From the NCBI GenBank assembly GCA_023228645.1, contig JALOAT010000002.1, positions 124,001 through 188,000 on the forward strand: a stretch of DNA of 64,000 bases, read 5' to 3'. Position numbers and translations under genes: made by a program. This document shows positions 38,663 to 46,316 of the stretch, piece after piece. The notes beneath the pieces were generated by a model. It was given only the letters and a program-made list of their open reading frames with translations, was not told where the DNA came from and ran no database searches. Every line of letters begins with the position of its first letter. The stretch's first letter is position 1. The DNA comes from Gammaproteobacteria bacterium (GTDB lineage Bacteria; Pseudomonadota; Gammaproteobacteria; Thiohalomonadales; Thiohalomonadaceae).

Positions 38663-39008
38663 GGTGCTTGCCTCCTCGCAAAGGCTCGAAAGGTGTGCTC
38701 CTCCGCATGTCGGCGGCTTGAGCATCCCGTTTCCTAACCATGTTTCCGCGCCACGAACGTCGCATAGCCAAAAAATGCGAGACCGTGATCGCGTTCAGCG
38801 CATGACAGCCACCTTGCAGCTATAGACACGCTGCTTTCTATGAGGCATTCTCGCACGCGCTTTTATCCGTAGCCTCATTGACTTGTTTGTGACTCTCAGA
38901 TTAGCTTAATCGCAATGTGCCTACCGTCATCTCGCTATGGGCAGTTGCATTGAGCAGGCGACGGACGACGGGAGCAAAAAAATAAGGGCACTTTGGAGAA
39001 CACCGAAC
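38663..39008. other. Intergenic region between pfp and adk
   Basis: This roughly 345-bp divergent gap must hold promoters for pfp (minus) and adk (plus). A possible -35 TTGACT lies at 38878-38883, but the nearest -10 candidates are poor. No gene, RNA or clear operator was recognised. Confidence 0.45.
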
Positions 39009-40508
39009 ATGAGAATCGTACTGCTCGGCGCACCGGGGTCCGGAAAAGGGACGCAGGCGAAGCTGCTGGTGGACAAGCACAAGGTCCCTCAGATCTCCAC
39101 AGGGGATCTACTGCGGGCATCGGTAGCCAATGGCACCCCGCTCGGCATGAGGGCCAAGGAGGCAATGGAAGCGGGCCAGCTGGTGAGTGACGAAATCGTC
39201 CTCGGTATCATCCGGGAACGCCTCGCCGAACCGGACGCCCAGAAGGGTTTCATCCTCGACGGATTCCCCCGCAACATCCCCCAGGCCGAAGCACTCGACG
39301 CCATGCTGCAGTCGGTGGGCATGCCTCTTCAGGGCGCCATCCTCATTGATGTGGACTTCGATGTCCTGATGCAGCGCCTGACCGGGCGGCGTACCTGCGC
39401 CTCCTGCGGCCAGATGTACAACATCTATACGTCTCCGCCCCAGCTGGATGACCGCTGCGACAAGTGTGGCGGCGACCTGCGCCATCGCGCAGACGATAAC
39501 GAGGAAACCATCGGCAACCGTCTGCGCGTCTATACCGCCCAGACCGCACCGCTGGTCGAGTATTTCCGCTCTCAAGGCAAGCTCTACACCGTTGACGGGG
39601 TAGGCGAGATCGAAGACATCTTCGCGCAAGTGGATGCCGTCGTCGCTTCCCTCCCTGCCGGCCTTGCCGAGCAGCAACCGGCTGAACCGAAGGTGCCGCC
39701 TGTCCAGGAGGCAGCTGCGGGGAAGAAGACCACACCTGAGAAGAAGCCAGAGGAGAAAGCAAAGGTGAGTAACGTGGGCGCGGGTGAAGAAATGACTGCC
39801 ACGGCCGAACAGGCCCCGGCAGCCGAGACGGAGGCGGCCGCCAAGAAGGCGCCTGCCAAACGCAAGACGACCAAGAAGGCTGCTGCCAAGAAGGCTGCAC
39901 CGAAGAAGGCCGCCGCCAAGAAGGCTGCACCGAAGAAGGCTGCTGCCAAGAAGGCTGCTGCGAAGAAGGCTGCACCGAAGAAGGCCGCCGCCAAGAAGGC
40001 TGCACCGAAGAAGGCCGCCGCCAAGGCTGCACCGAAGAAGGCTGCTGCCAAGAAGGCTGCTGCCAAGAAGGCTGCTGCGAAGAAGGCTGCACCGAAGAAG
40101 GCTGCTGCGAAGAAGGCTGCACCGAAGAAGGCCGCCGCCAAGAAGGCTGCACCGAAGAAGGCCGCCGCCAAGAAGGCTGCGCCGAAGAAGGCTGCCGCCA
40201 AGAAGACTGCACCGAAGAAGGCCACCGCCAAGAAGGCTGCACCGAAGAAGGCCGCCGCCAAGAAGGCTGCACCGAAGAAGGCTGCTGCCAAGAAGGCTGC
40301 ACCGAAGAAGGCCGCTGCCAAGAAGGCTGCACCGAAGAAGGCCGCCGCCAAGAAGGCTGCACCGAAGAAGGCCGCCGCCAAAAAGTCAGTGCTGAAGAAG
40401 AAAGTCGCAGTCAAGAAGGCCGCACCGAAGAAGGCTGCGGCGAAGAAGGCACCCGCCACGCGTGGTGCTGCGAAGAAGGCGCCGCGCAAGGCCGCCAGGC
40501 GCAAGTAA
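39009..40508 (+). CDS. adk: Adenylate kinase with a long histone H1-like C-terminal extension
   Basis: Residues 1-217 are a complete adenylate kinase, which interconverts ATP+AMP and 2 ADP. They show the P-loop GAPGSGKGTQ (7-16), DGFPRN (84-89) and a zinc-binding LID with Cys130, Cys133, Cys150 and Cys153. Residues from about 218 to 499 form an extension. It starts with an acidic/Pro linker, then from about residue 289 becomes repeats of KKAAPKKAAA, ending in an Arg/Lys-rich stretch. The frame is continuous, with no stop or ribosome-binding site between the parts, so it is one polypeptide. The tail resembles AlgP/histone H1-like proteins and should bind nucleic acid. Typical Adk is about 215 residues. 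Confidence 0.93.
   Translation: MRIVLLGAPGSGKGTQAKLLVDKHKVPQISTGDLLRASVANGTPLGMRAKEAMEAGQLVSDEIVLGIIRERLAEPDAQKGFILDGFPRNIPQAEALDAMLQSVGMPLQGAILIDVDFDVLMQRLTGRRTCASCGQMYNIYTSPPQLDDRCDKCGGDLRHRADDNEETIGNRLRVYTAQTAPLVEYFRSQGKLYTVDGVGEIEDIFAQVDAVVASLPAGLAEQQPAEPKVPPVQEAAAGKKTTPEKKPEEKAKVSNVGAGEEMTATAEQAPAAETEAAAKKAPAKRKTTKKAAAKKAAPKKAAAKKAAPKKAAAKKAAAKKAAPKKAAAKKAAPKKAAAKAAPKKAAAKKAAAKKAAAKKAAPKKAAAKKAAPKKAAAKKAAPKKAAAKKAAPKKAAAKKTAPKKATAKKAAPKKAAAKKAAPKKAAAKKAAPKKAAAKKAAPKKAAAKKAAPKKAAAKKSVLKKKVAVKKAAPKKAAAKKAPATRGAAKKAPRKAARRK
39872..40383 (+). repeat. 30-nt tandem repeats encoding the KKAAPKKAAA tail of Adk
   Basis: About seventeen unit lengths of a 30-nt word (AAGAAGGCTGCACCGAAGAA followed by GGCCGCCGCC) lie in frame, with variants that omit Pro or one KK pair. 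Units are nearly identical at the DNA level, including third codon positions. This suggests recent expansion or gene conversion. All visible length changes are multiples of three. Confidence 0.92.
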
Positions 40509-40609
40509 CGGTTTGCCACGCCCCGCTCCGGCGGGATGGCGTCACTCCGGGGGCGGGTCATCGAGCCCGCCCACCTGTCCTCTCGGGCAGTGGCCTTTCT
40601 CGGGTGGGT

Positions 40610-41749
40610 TCAGCGCCGCGGCTGACTGCGGCGCTCCATCCATAAATCCAGCGCGCCCCAGGCCCACTCCTGCAGGCGTGCCCAGCGTGAACGCCGTGCC
40701 CAGTCGGCGAGCGATATCTCGACGCTGTCGCCGAAATCCCTTTCGAAGAATTCCTGCACGCCCGCGGCGAAGCCCACGTCGGCGACCTCCTGGTTGGCCT
40801 CGAGATTCCAGCGGAAGTTCCAGCGGTCCACGTTACTCGAACCGATGGACACCCAGTTGTCGCACAGCTGCACCTTGGCGTGCAGGAACCGGGGTTGGTA
40901 TTCGAAAATCCGCACGCCCGCGCGCAGCAGCTGACCGTAGAAACGCCGGCCGGCATGGCGTACCGCAGGGTGATCGGTGTGGGGGCCGGTGAGTAACAGG
41001 CGCACGTCGACCCCGGCGCGTGCCGCCTGACGGAGGGCGCGGCGCAAGCGGCGCGCCGGAATGAAATAGGCCGTGGCGATCCACACGCGCCGTTCGGCGG
41101 CGCGCACACGTTTGAGCAGTGCACCCTTGATCTCGGTGCGCTGCAGCCCTGCGCTGATCGCAACCCGCCCCACCTGCGGGCCCACCGGTCGATGGCGCGC
41201 TGGGGGCAGTGTCAGGGCCGTGCGTGACCAGAGGTTCCAGGTGCGCGCAAAGCTCAGTTGCCAGTCGGCGACCACCGGACCTTCGATGCGGATGGCCGTG
41301 TCGTGCCAGGGCGCACCGTCGGCGGGAGCGAAGGCATCGGTGAGCCCCATGCCGCCGACGAAGGCGGTCACCCCGTCCACCACCAGCAGCTTGCGGTGAT
41401 TGCGGAACAGGTTGTGACGCACCCGTGTGAAACGCAGCGGGTTGTAATAGGTGACGTGAATGTCGCCATCGCGCAGGCGCTGGCGGTCGCGGCGTGACAG
41501 GGTGAGGCAACCGAAGTCGTCCAGCAGCAGGTGCACGGCCACACCCCGTGCCTTGGCGGCCAGCAGCGCTCCGATGAAGCGGTTGGCCACGGCGCCCGAT
41601 TCGAACAGGTAGACCTCCAGCAAGATGGTCTCGCGTGCGCTCGCGAGCGCCGCGAGCATGGCCGGGAAAAAGGCCGGGCCGTCCACCAGCAGTTCGAACC
41701 GGTTTCCCGCGCGCCAGGGAAACCGATGGGGCAGTTGCTTCAATTCCAT
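40610..41749 (-). CDS. Phospholipase D-family protein (cardiolipin synthase-like)
   Basis: The 379-residue protein has two HxKxxxxD motifs: HRKLLVVD near residue 120 and HAKVQLCD near residue 305. Each is followed by a GG or GSSN turn, the layout of cardiolipin synthases of the ClsB type. It lacks the N-terminal membrane helices of ClsA. It probably joins phosphatidylglycerol to another phospholipid at the inner membrane. It lies 22 bp downstream of rnd on the same strand. Confidence 0.86.
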   Translation of the reverse strand: MELKQLPHRFPWRAGNRFELLVDGPAFFPAMLAALASARETILLEVYLFESGAVANRFIGALLAAKARGVAVHLLLDDFGCLTLSRRDRQRLRDGDIHVTYYNPLRFTRVRHNLFRNHRKLLVVDGVTAFVGGMGLTDAFAPADGAPWHDTAIRIEGPVVADWQLSFARTWNLWSRTALTLPPARHRPVGPQVGRVAISAGLQRTEIKGALLKRVRAAERRVWIATAYFIPARRLRRALRQAARAGVDVRLLLTGPHTDHPAVRHAGRRFYGQLLRAGVRIFEYQPRFLHAKVQLCDNWVSIGSSNVDRWNFRWNLEANQEVADVGFAAGVQEFFERDFGDSVEISLADWARRSRWARLQEWAWGALDLWMERRSQPRR

Positions 41750-41771
41750 GGCAGGTGCCCGCCCGCGCAGA

Positions 41772-42932
41772 CTACGGCGCCTGGGTGGCGGCCTCCAGCA
41801 GCAGGCGGCCCTTGCACACCCGGACCGTCGCCTCCCCGGCGACCACGGCGCGCAGCGTGTGCCCGACCAGTACGCCGCGCCAGCCATGCAGGAGCGGCAG
41901 ATCGGTATTGCCGAGCACCAGCTGTTCCAAATCGCGCCGGCCGGCGATGGCCGCAGGACTTACGCCCTGGTCCGCACCGAGCTGCCGCACCAGCCCGGTG
42001 AGCAGATCGACCACCGCCTCCTCCGAGGCGCTCAGCCGCTCGGCGAGGTCCAGCACCGGCCATTCCGCGGCCGGCAGGCGCTTGGCGCCGGCGATGAGTT
42101 CCACCAGGGTTGCGCCGTGGCGCGTGGCGATGCCGGCCTCCAGGCCGCGCACGCGGCCGAGCTTGCCCAGGGAGTCCGGCAGCTGACGGGCGAGTTCCAC
42201 CAGGATCTCGTCCTTCAAGATCCAGCGCCGTGGCTTGTCCTGGGCAATGGCCTGCGCTTCGCGCCATCCGGTGAGCGCGCGCAACGCGGCGAGCTGCATA
42301 CCCTTGAGCTTGCCGGCACCTTTGATTCGCAGCCACGCCTCGTCGGGTGGGGTGCAGTAGGTGCGCGGGTCGGTGAGCGCGGCGAAGTCCTCGTCCAGCC
42401 AGTCGCGGCGGCCTTTGGCCTCAAGCTGCTCCAGCAGGCGCAGGTACAGCGGGCCGAGTTGAACTACGTCATCGGCAGCGTACTCGAGCTGTTCGGGGTC
42501 CAGGGGGCGCTGCATCCAGTCGGTGCGCGTGTGGGCCTTGTCGAGCTCCACCCCGAGCACCTGCCGCACCAGGGCGCCGTAGCCGACCTGATCGCCATAG
42601 CCCAGAACCGTTGCCGCCAATTGGGTGTCGAACACAGGGCGTGGCAATTCACCGCGCAGGCCGAGGAATATCTCGAGGTCCTGGTGGCCGGCATGCATCA
42701 CCTTGGTAATGGCGGGGTCGTAGATCAGGTCGAGCAGTGGCGTCAGGTCCGCGATGGCGAGCGGATCGACGCAGGCGCTCACGGTACCGTTCGATACCTG
42801 AATGAGGCACAGCTGCGGCCGGAAGGTCTTCTCGCGGATGAATTCGGTATCGAGCGCCAGCCATGGGCTGCCGCGCAGGGATTCGGCCAGCGCGTCGAGC
42901 GCCTGGGGCGTTTCCACGTAAAGCGTCTGCAT
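41772..42932 (-). CDS. rnd: Ribonuclease D
   Basis: RNase D trims tRNA 3' ends. The 386-residue protein has the DEDD exonuclease motifs: LDTEFIREKTF near residue 27, VMHAGHQDLEIF near residue 78, and the DDVVQLGPLYLRL block with the Tyr of the DEDDy subgroup. A C-terminal HRDC domain includes WPVLDLAERLSASEEA. It is the first gene of a two-gene minus-strand unit with the PLD-family gene. Confidence 0.93.
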   Translation of the reverse strand: MQTLYVETPQALDALAESLRGSPWLALDTEFIREKTFRPQLCLIQVSNGTVSACVDPLAIADLTPLLDLIYDPAITKVMHAGHQDLEIFLGLRGELPRPVFDTQLAATVLGYGDQVGYGALVRQVLGVELDKAHTRTDWMQRPLDPEQLEYAADDVVQLGPLYLRLLEQLEAKGRRDWLDEDFAALTDPRTYCTPPDEAWLRIKGAGKLKGMQLAALRALTGWREAQAIAQDKPRRWILKDEILVELARQLPDSLGKLGRVRGLEAGIATRHGATLVELIAGAKRLPAAEWPVLDLAERLSASEEAVVDLLTGLVRQLGADQGVSPAAIAGRRDLEQLVLGNTDLPLLHGWRGVLVGHTLRAVVAGEATVRVCKGRLLLEAATQAP

Positions 42933-43046
42933 TGATGGTTCCTTTCAACAAGACGCGAGTATAACCGAGGGGTGCGAGGCGGCGGTGCTCCCCCGCTGCG
43001 CCGGTCGCTCGGGTATACTGCCGCGCCGGTAAACCCGGGTACTGCC

Positions 43047-43550
43047 GTGTATTCTTTCGCCTCGCTGTTTGTCCGTTTGTGTTTCCTGCGTGTCGGCCCG
43101 CAATGCGTGCCCGATTCACCCGCCCTGCTGTGGACCATGCTGGTATCGCATTGGCTGCTCGGCATGGTGCTCGCCCTGTTCACCTATCCCGTCGGCCAGG
43201 CCGCGGCGCTGGCCCTCATCGGCACCCTGCTGACCGTGGCACTGGTCCACGGCGCACTCGTATTCGCCGGCCGCTCCCACCGCTTCGGTCAGACCGTCAC
43301 TGCCATGGCCGGCGCCGAGTTCATGCTCGGAGTGCTGGCGCTCGTGATCTCGCTCTGGTATTACAACGGGGGCAGCGAGTGGGCAGCATCGCTGTTTTCG
43401 CTGTTGCTGCTGGGATGGAACGTGGTCGTGGCGGCCCATATCTTTCGCCACGCCCTCGACGGCACGCGCCTGCTCGGCATCGCCTCCGCCCTCACCTACA
43501 CCATGATTTCCTATTTCGTGTCCGGCCTGCTGATCGGCGCGGGAGTTTGA
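43047..43550 (+). CDS. Small integral membrane protein upstream of mpl
   Basis: The 167-residue protein has about four hydrophobic segments (around 28-45, 50-70, 80-100 and 110-165). No family motif is recognised. The likely start is GTG at 43047, since upstream in-frame codons lie in a promoter-like segment. It ends 1 bp before the mpl ATG, so the two are almost certainly co-transcribed. A Yip1-like membrane domain is possible but unproven. Confidence 0.7.
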   Translation: MYSFASLFVRLCFLRVGPQCVPDSPALLWTMLVSHWLLGMVLALFTYPVGQAAALALIGTLLTVALVHGALVFAGRSHRFGQTVTAMAGAEFMLGVLALVISLWYYNGGSEWAASLFSLLLLGWNVVVAAHIFRHALDGTRLLGIASALTYTMISYFVSGLLIGAGV

Positions 43551-43551
43551 C

Positions 43552-44910
43552 ATGCATCTGCATATCCTCGGCATTTGCGGCACCTTCATGGGCGGCATCG
43601 CGCTGCTCGCGCGCGCCCTCGGCCACACGGTGAGCGGGCAGGACGCCAACGTCTACCCGCCCATGAGTACCCAGCTTGCTGCCGCGGGGATCGCGCTCAC
43701 CGAGGGCTATGCGCCGGAAGGCATCCCGCCGTCGGCGGACGTGGTAGTGATCGGCAACGCCATGGCGCGCGGCAATCCCGCCGTGGAATACGTGCTCGAT
43801 CGTGGCCTCGCCTACACCTCCGGTCCCCAGTGGCTGGCCGAACACGTGCTGGCAGGACGCTTCGTGATCGCCGTAGCCGGCACCCACGGCAAGACCACCA
43901 CCACCGCCATGATCGCCCGCATCCTCGAGTACGCCGGGCTTGCACCGGGTTTTCTCATCGGCGGCGTGCCGCAGGACTTCGGCCTGTCCGCGCGCCTCGG
44001 CGCCACGGATTTCTTCGTGGTGGAGGCCGACGAATACGACACCGCCTTTTTCGACAAGCGTTCCAAGTTCGTGCACTACCGCCCGCGCACCGCGGTACTC
44101 AACAATTTGGAATACGACCACGCCGACATCTTTCCCGACCTCGCTGCCATCCAGCGCCAGTTCCATCATTTAGTGCGCACCGTGCCCGGCAGCGGCCTCA
44201 TCGTCGCCGCCGCGGAGGCCAGTCTCGACGAAGTACTCGGCATGGGTTGCTGGACGCCGGTGGAACGGATTGATCGCAGCGACGGTTGGCAGGCACGCAG
44301 CCTGGTCGACGACGGCAGTGCCTTCGACGTCTACTTCCGTGACGAACGCCTCGGGCGCGTGGAGTGGTCGCAGCTCGGCCGGCACAACGTGGCCAATGCG
44401 CTCGCCGCCATCGCCGCGGCACGCCACGCCGGCGTGGCGCCCGCGGCGGCCATCGAGGCCCTGGGCGAATTCCAGGGCGTGAAGCGCCGCATGGAGGTGC
44501 GCGGGTGCGTGCGCGGCGTGACCGTTTACGACGACTTCGCCCATCACCCCACCGCCGTGGCGACCACCCTGGACGGCCTGCGCAAGCGCGTGGGCAGTGC
44601 GCGCATCCTCGCCGTGCTGGAACCCCGTTCCAACACCATGCGCCTCGGTGTGCACCGCGACAGCCTGGCCGATTCCCTCGCCGCCGCCGACCGCGTGTTC
44701 CTCTATCAGCCCGTCCACATGGGCTGGGACCTCGCCCAGGTGGCTGCCGCTCTCGCCGGGCGCGCCGAGGTCTTCGCCGACCTCGACACCCTCGTCGGCG
44801 CCATCACCCGCGAGGCCCGCCAAGGCGAGCACGTGCTGGTCATGTCCAACGGCGGCTTCGGCGGCATCCACCAGAAGCTGCTGGATGCGCTGGGGAGTGG
44901 AAAGGATTAA
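43552..44910 (+). CDS. mpl: UDP-MurNAc:L-Ala-gamma-D-Glu-meso-DAP ligase (peptidoglycan recycling)
   Basis: Mpl attaches recycled murein tripeptide to UDP-MurNAc in the cytosol. The 452-residue Mur ligase begins LHILGICGTFMGGIALLARALGH, shows the ATP loop GTHGKTTTTAMIAR near residue 110 and VVEADEYDTAFFDKRSKF near residue 158. The final ligase domain contains VTVYDDFAHHPTAV. Its TAA stop is supplied by the first bases of a family A palindrome, so the original C-terminus may have been replaced. Confidence 0.95.
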   Translation: MHLHILGICGTFMGGIALLARALGHTVSGQDANVYPPMSTQLAAAGIALTEGYAPEGIPPSADVVVIGNAMARGNPAVEYVLDRGLAYTSGPQWLAEHVLAGRFVIAVAGTHGKTTTTAMIARILEYAGLAPGFLIGGVPQDFGLSARLGATDFFVVEADEYDTAFFDKRSKFVHYRPRTAVLNNLEYDHADIFPDLAAIQRQFHHLVRTVPGSGLIVAAAEASLDEVLGMGCWTPVERIDRSDGWQARSLVDDGSAFDVYFRDERLGRVEWSQLGRHNVANALAAIAAARHAGVAPAAAIEALGEFQGVKRRMEVRGCVRGVTVYDDFAHHPTAVATTLDGLRKRVGSARILAVLEPRSNTMRLGVHRDSLADSLAAADRVFLYQPVHMGWDLAQVAAALAGRAEVFADLDTLVGAITREARQGEHVLVMSNGGFGGIHQKLLDALGSGKD

Positions 44911-45047
44911 CGCAGAGGCACAGAGACGCAGAGATCACAGAGGGATATCTGTATTAGCGTGCGGGACATGTGCCACTAGTTGTTCGAAGGAGGATGTTCA
45001 ATGAAACAATCTCTGTGTTCTCTGCGTCTCTGTGCCTCTGCGTTGGG
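44908..45047. repeat. Intergenic palindromic element, family A copy 2 (best preserved)
   Basis: The left arm (44909-44944, AACGCAGAGGCACAGAGACG...) and right arm (about 45006-45045, CGTCTCTGTGCCTCTGCGTT) form a long near-perfect inverted repeat around a roughly 60-nt centre. It begins inside the mpl stop codon and ends about 13 bp before ubiX. It has replaced the normal spacer between the two genes. Confidence 0.82.
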
Positions 45048-45059
45048 TTGTTCACCTGC

Positions 45060-45683
45060 ATGAGCCGCGATGCCATCGCCCTGGCCATGACCGGCGCCTC
45101 GGGGGCGCCTTATGGATTGCGCCTGCTGGAGTGCCTGATCGCGGCGCGCTGCAAGGTGTATCTGATGGTGTCGGCGCCGGCGCAGGTGGTGCTGGCGCAG
45201 GAGACGGAGCTGGAGGTGCCGGGCCGGCCGGAGGCCATGCGCGCGTTTTTCGCCGAGCGTTTCGGTGCGGCGGAGGGACAGCTGGAGGTGTTCGGGCGCG
45301 ATCAGTGGATGGCGCCGGTGGCCTCGGGCTCCAACGCGCCGCAGGCCATGGTGGTGTGCCCGTGCTCCACGGGCACGGTTTCGGCCATTGCCATGGGCGC
45401 CAGCGATAACCTCATCGAACGCGCCGCCGACGTGATGATAAAGGAGCGCCGCCCGTTGATCCTGGTGCCGCGCGAGGCGCCGTTGTCCGCCATTCACTTG
45501 GAACACATGCTCAATTTGGCGCGCCTCGGCGTGACCATCCTGCCGGCTGCGCCGGGCTTTTATCACCGGCCGCAGTCGGTTCAGGACCTGGTCGATTTCA
45601 TCGTCGCCCGGGTGCTCGATCATCTCCGAATCGAACACCGCCTGGGGCGCCGCTGGGGCGACGGGCCTGAAGCATCCCGCTGA
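45060..45683 (+). CDS. ubiX: Flavin prenyltransferase UbiX
   Basis: UbiX prenylates FMN to make the cofactor of the decarboxylase UbiD in ubiquinone synthesis. The 207-residue flavoprotein has AMTGASGAPYGLRLLE at the N-terminus, VVCPCSTGTVSAIAMG near residue 99 and KERRPLILVPREAPLSAIHLEHM, all family signatures. The start directly follows the right arm of the palindrome; no clear ribosome-binding site is visible within it. Confidence 0.95.
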   Translation: MSRDAIALAMTGASGAPYGLRLLECLIAARCKVYLMVSAPAQVVLAQETELEVPGRPEAMRAFFAERFGAAEGQLEVFGRDQWMAPVASGSNAPQAMVVCPCSTGTVSAIAMGASDNLIERAADVMIKERRPLILVPREAPLSAIHLEHMLNLARLGVTILPAAPGFYHRPQSVQDLVDFIVARVLDHLRIEHRLGRRWGDGPEASR

Positions 45684-45728
45684 AGGCCGGGCGACTGCGA
45701 TGGGTGGGATCGACTAAGGTTTGAGCCC

Positions 45729-46316
45729 ATGGAAGCCATCGAGATCCCGCTGTTCCCACTGCATTCCGTGCTGTTTCCGGGCGGACCCCTTGCCTTGCGC
45801 GTGTTCGAACCGCGTTACCTGGACATGATCGGCAAGGTGGTGAAGAACGGCAGCCGCTTCGGCGTCTGTCTAATCGCCGAGGGCGAGGAGATCGGCGAGG
45901 CCGCCTTCACCTATGACATCGGCACGTTGGTGCATGTGCGCTACTGGCACAAGCGCGCCGACGGCATGCTCGGTGTCACAGTGATAGGTGATCAGCGCTT
46001 TCGCATCTTTGAGCGCCAGGTGCAGGCCGATCAACTCATCACCGCACGCGCCGAACTCATTCCCAACGAGCCGTCTGCGCCCCTGGCGCCCGAGTTCCGC
46101 ACCCTTTCCGTGCTGTTGCAGGAGATCATGGAACAGCTCGGCCACCCTTATGTGACGCTGCAGAAGCAGTATGACGACGCCTCATGGGTCGGCGCGCGCC
46201 TCGCGGAATTGTTGCCCATCTCGCTGCCACAGAAGCAGTTGCTGCTGCAACTGGACGACCCCGTCGAGCGGCTCGAGCGCCTGCGGTCCATGATCGAACT
46301 GGGCGAACTCGCCTGA
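45729..46316 (+). CDS. LON substrate-binding (PUA-like) domain protein
   Basis: The 195-residue protein is a stand-alone LON N-terminal domain. It begins IEIPLFPLHSVLFPGGPLALRVFEPRYLDMI, and contains GVTVIGDQRFRIFERQ and a helical C-terminal half. It lacks the ATPase and protease parts of Lon. The family's role is unclear. The last 135 bp overlap the 3' end of the convergent DedA-PAP2 gene. Confidence 0.87.
   Translation: MEAIEIPLFPLHSVLFPGGPLALRVFEPRYLDMIGKVVKNGSRFGVCLIAEGEEIGEAAFTYDIGTLVHVRYWHKRADGMLGVTVIGDQRFRIFERQVQADQLITARAELIPNEPSAPLAPEFRTLSVLLQEIMEQLGHPYVTLQKQYDDASWVGARLAELLPISLPQKQLLLQLDDPVERLERLRSMIELGELA

Noticed and set aside
39872..40383. The regular repeats as a CRISPR array
   Set aside because: Units are contiguous with no unique spacers and lie in frame within adk.
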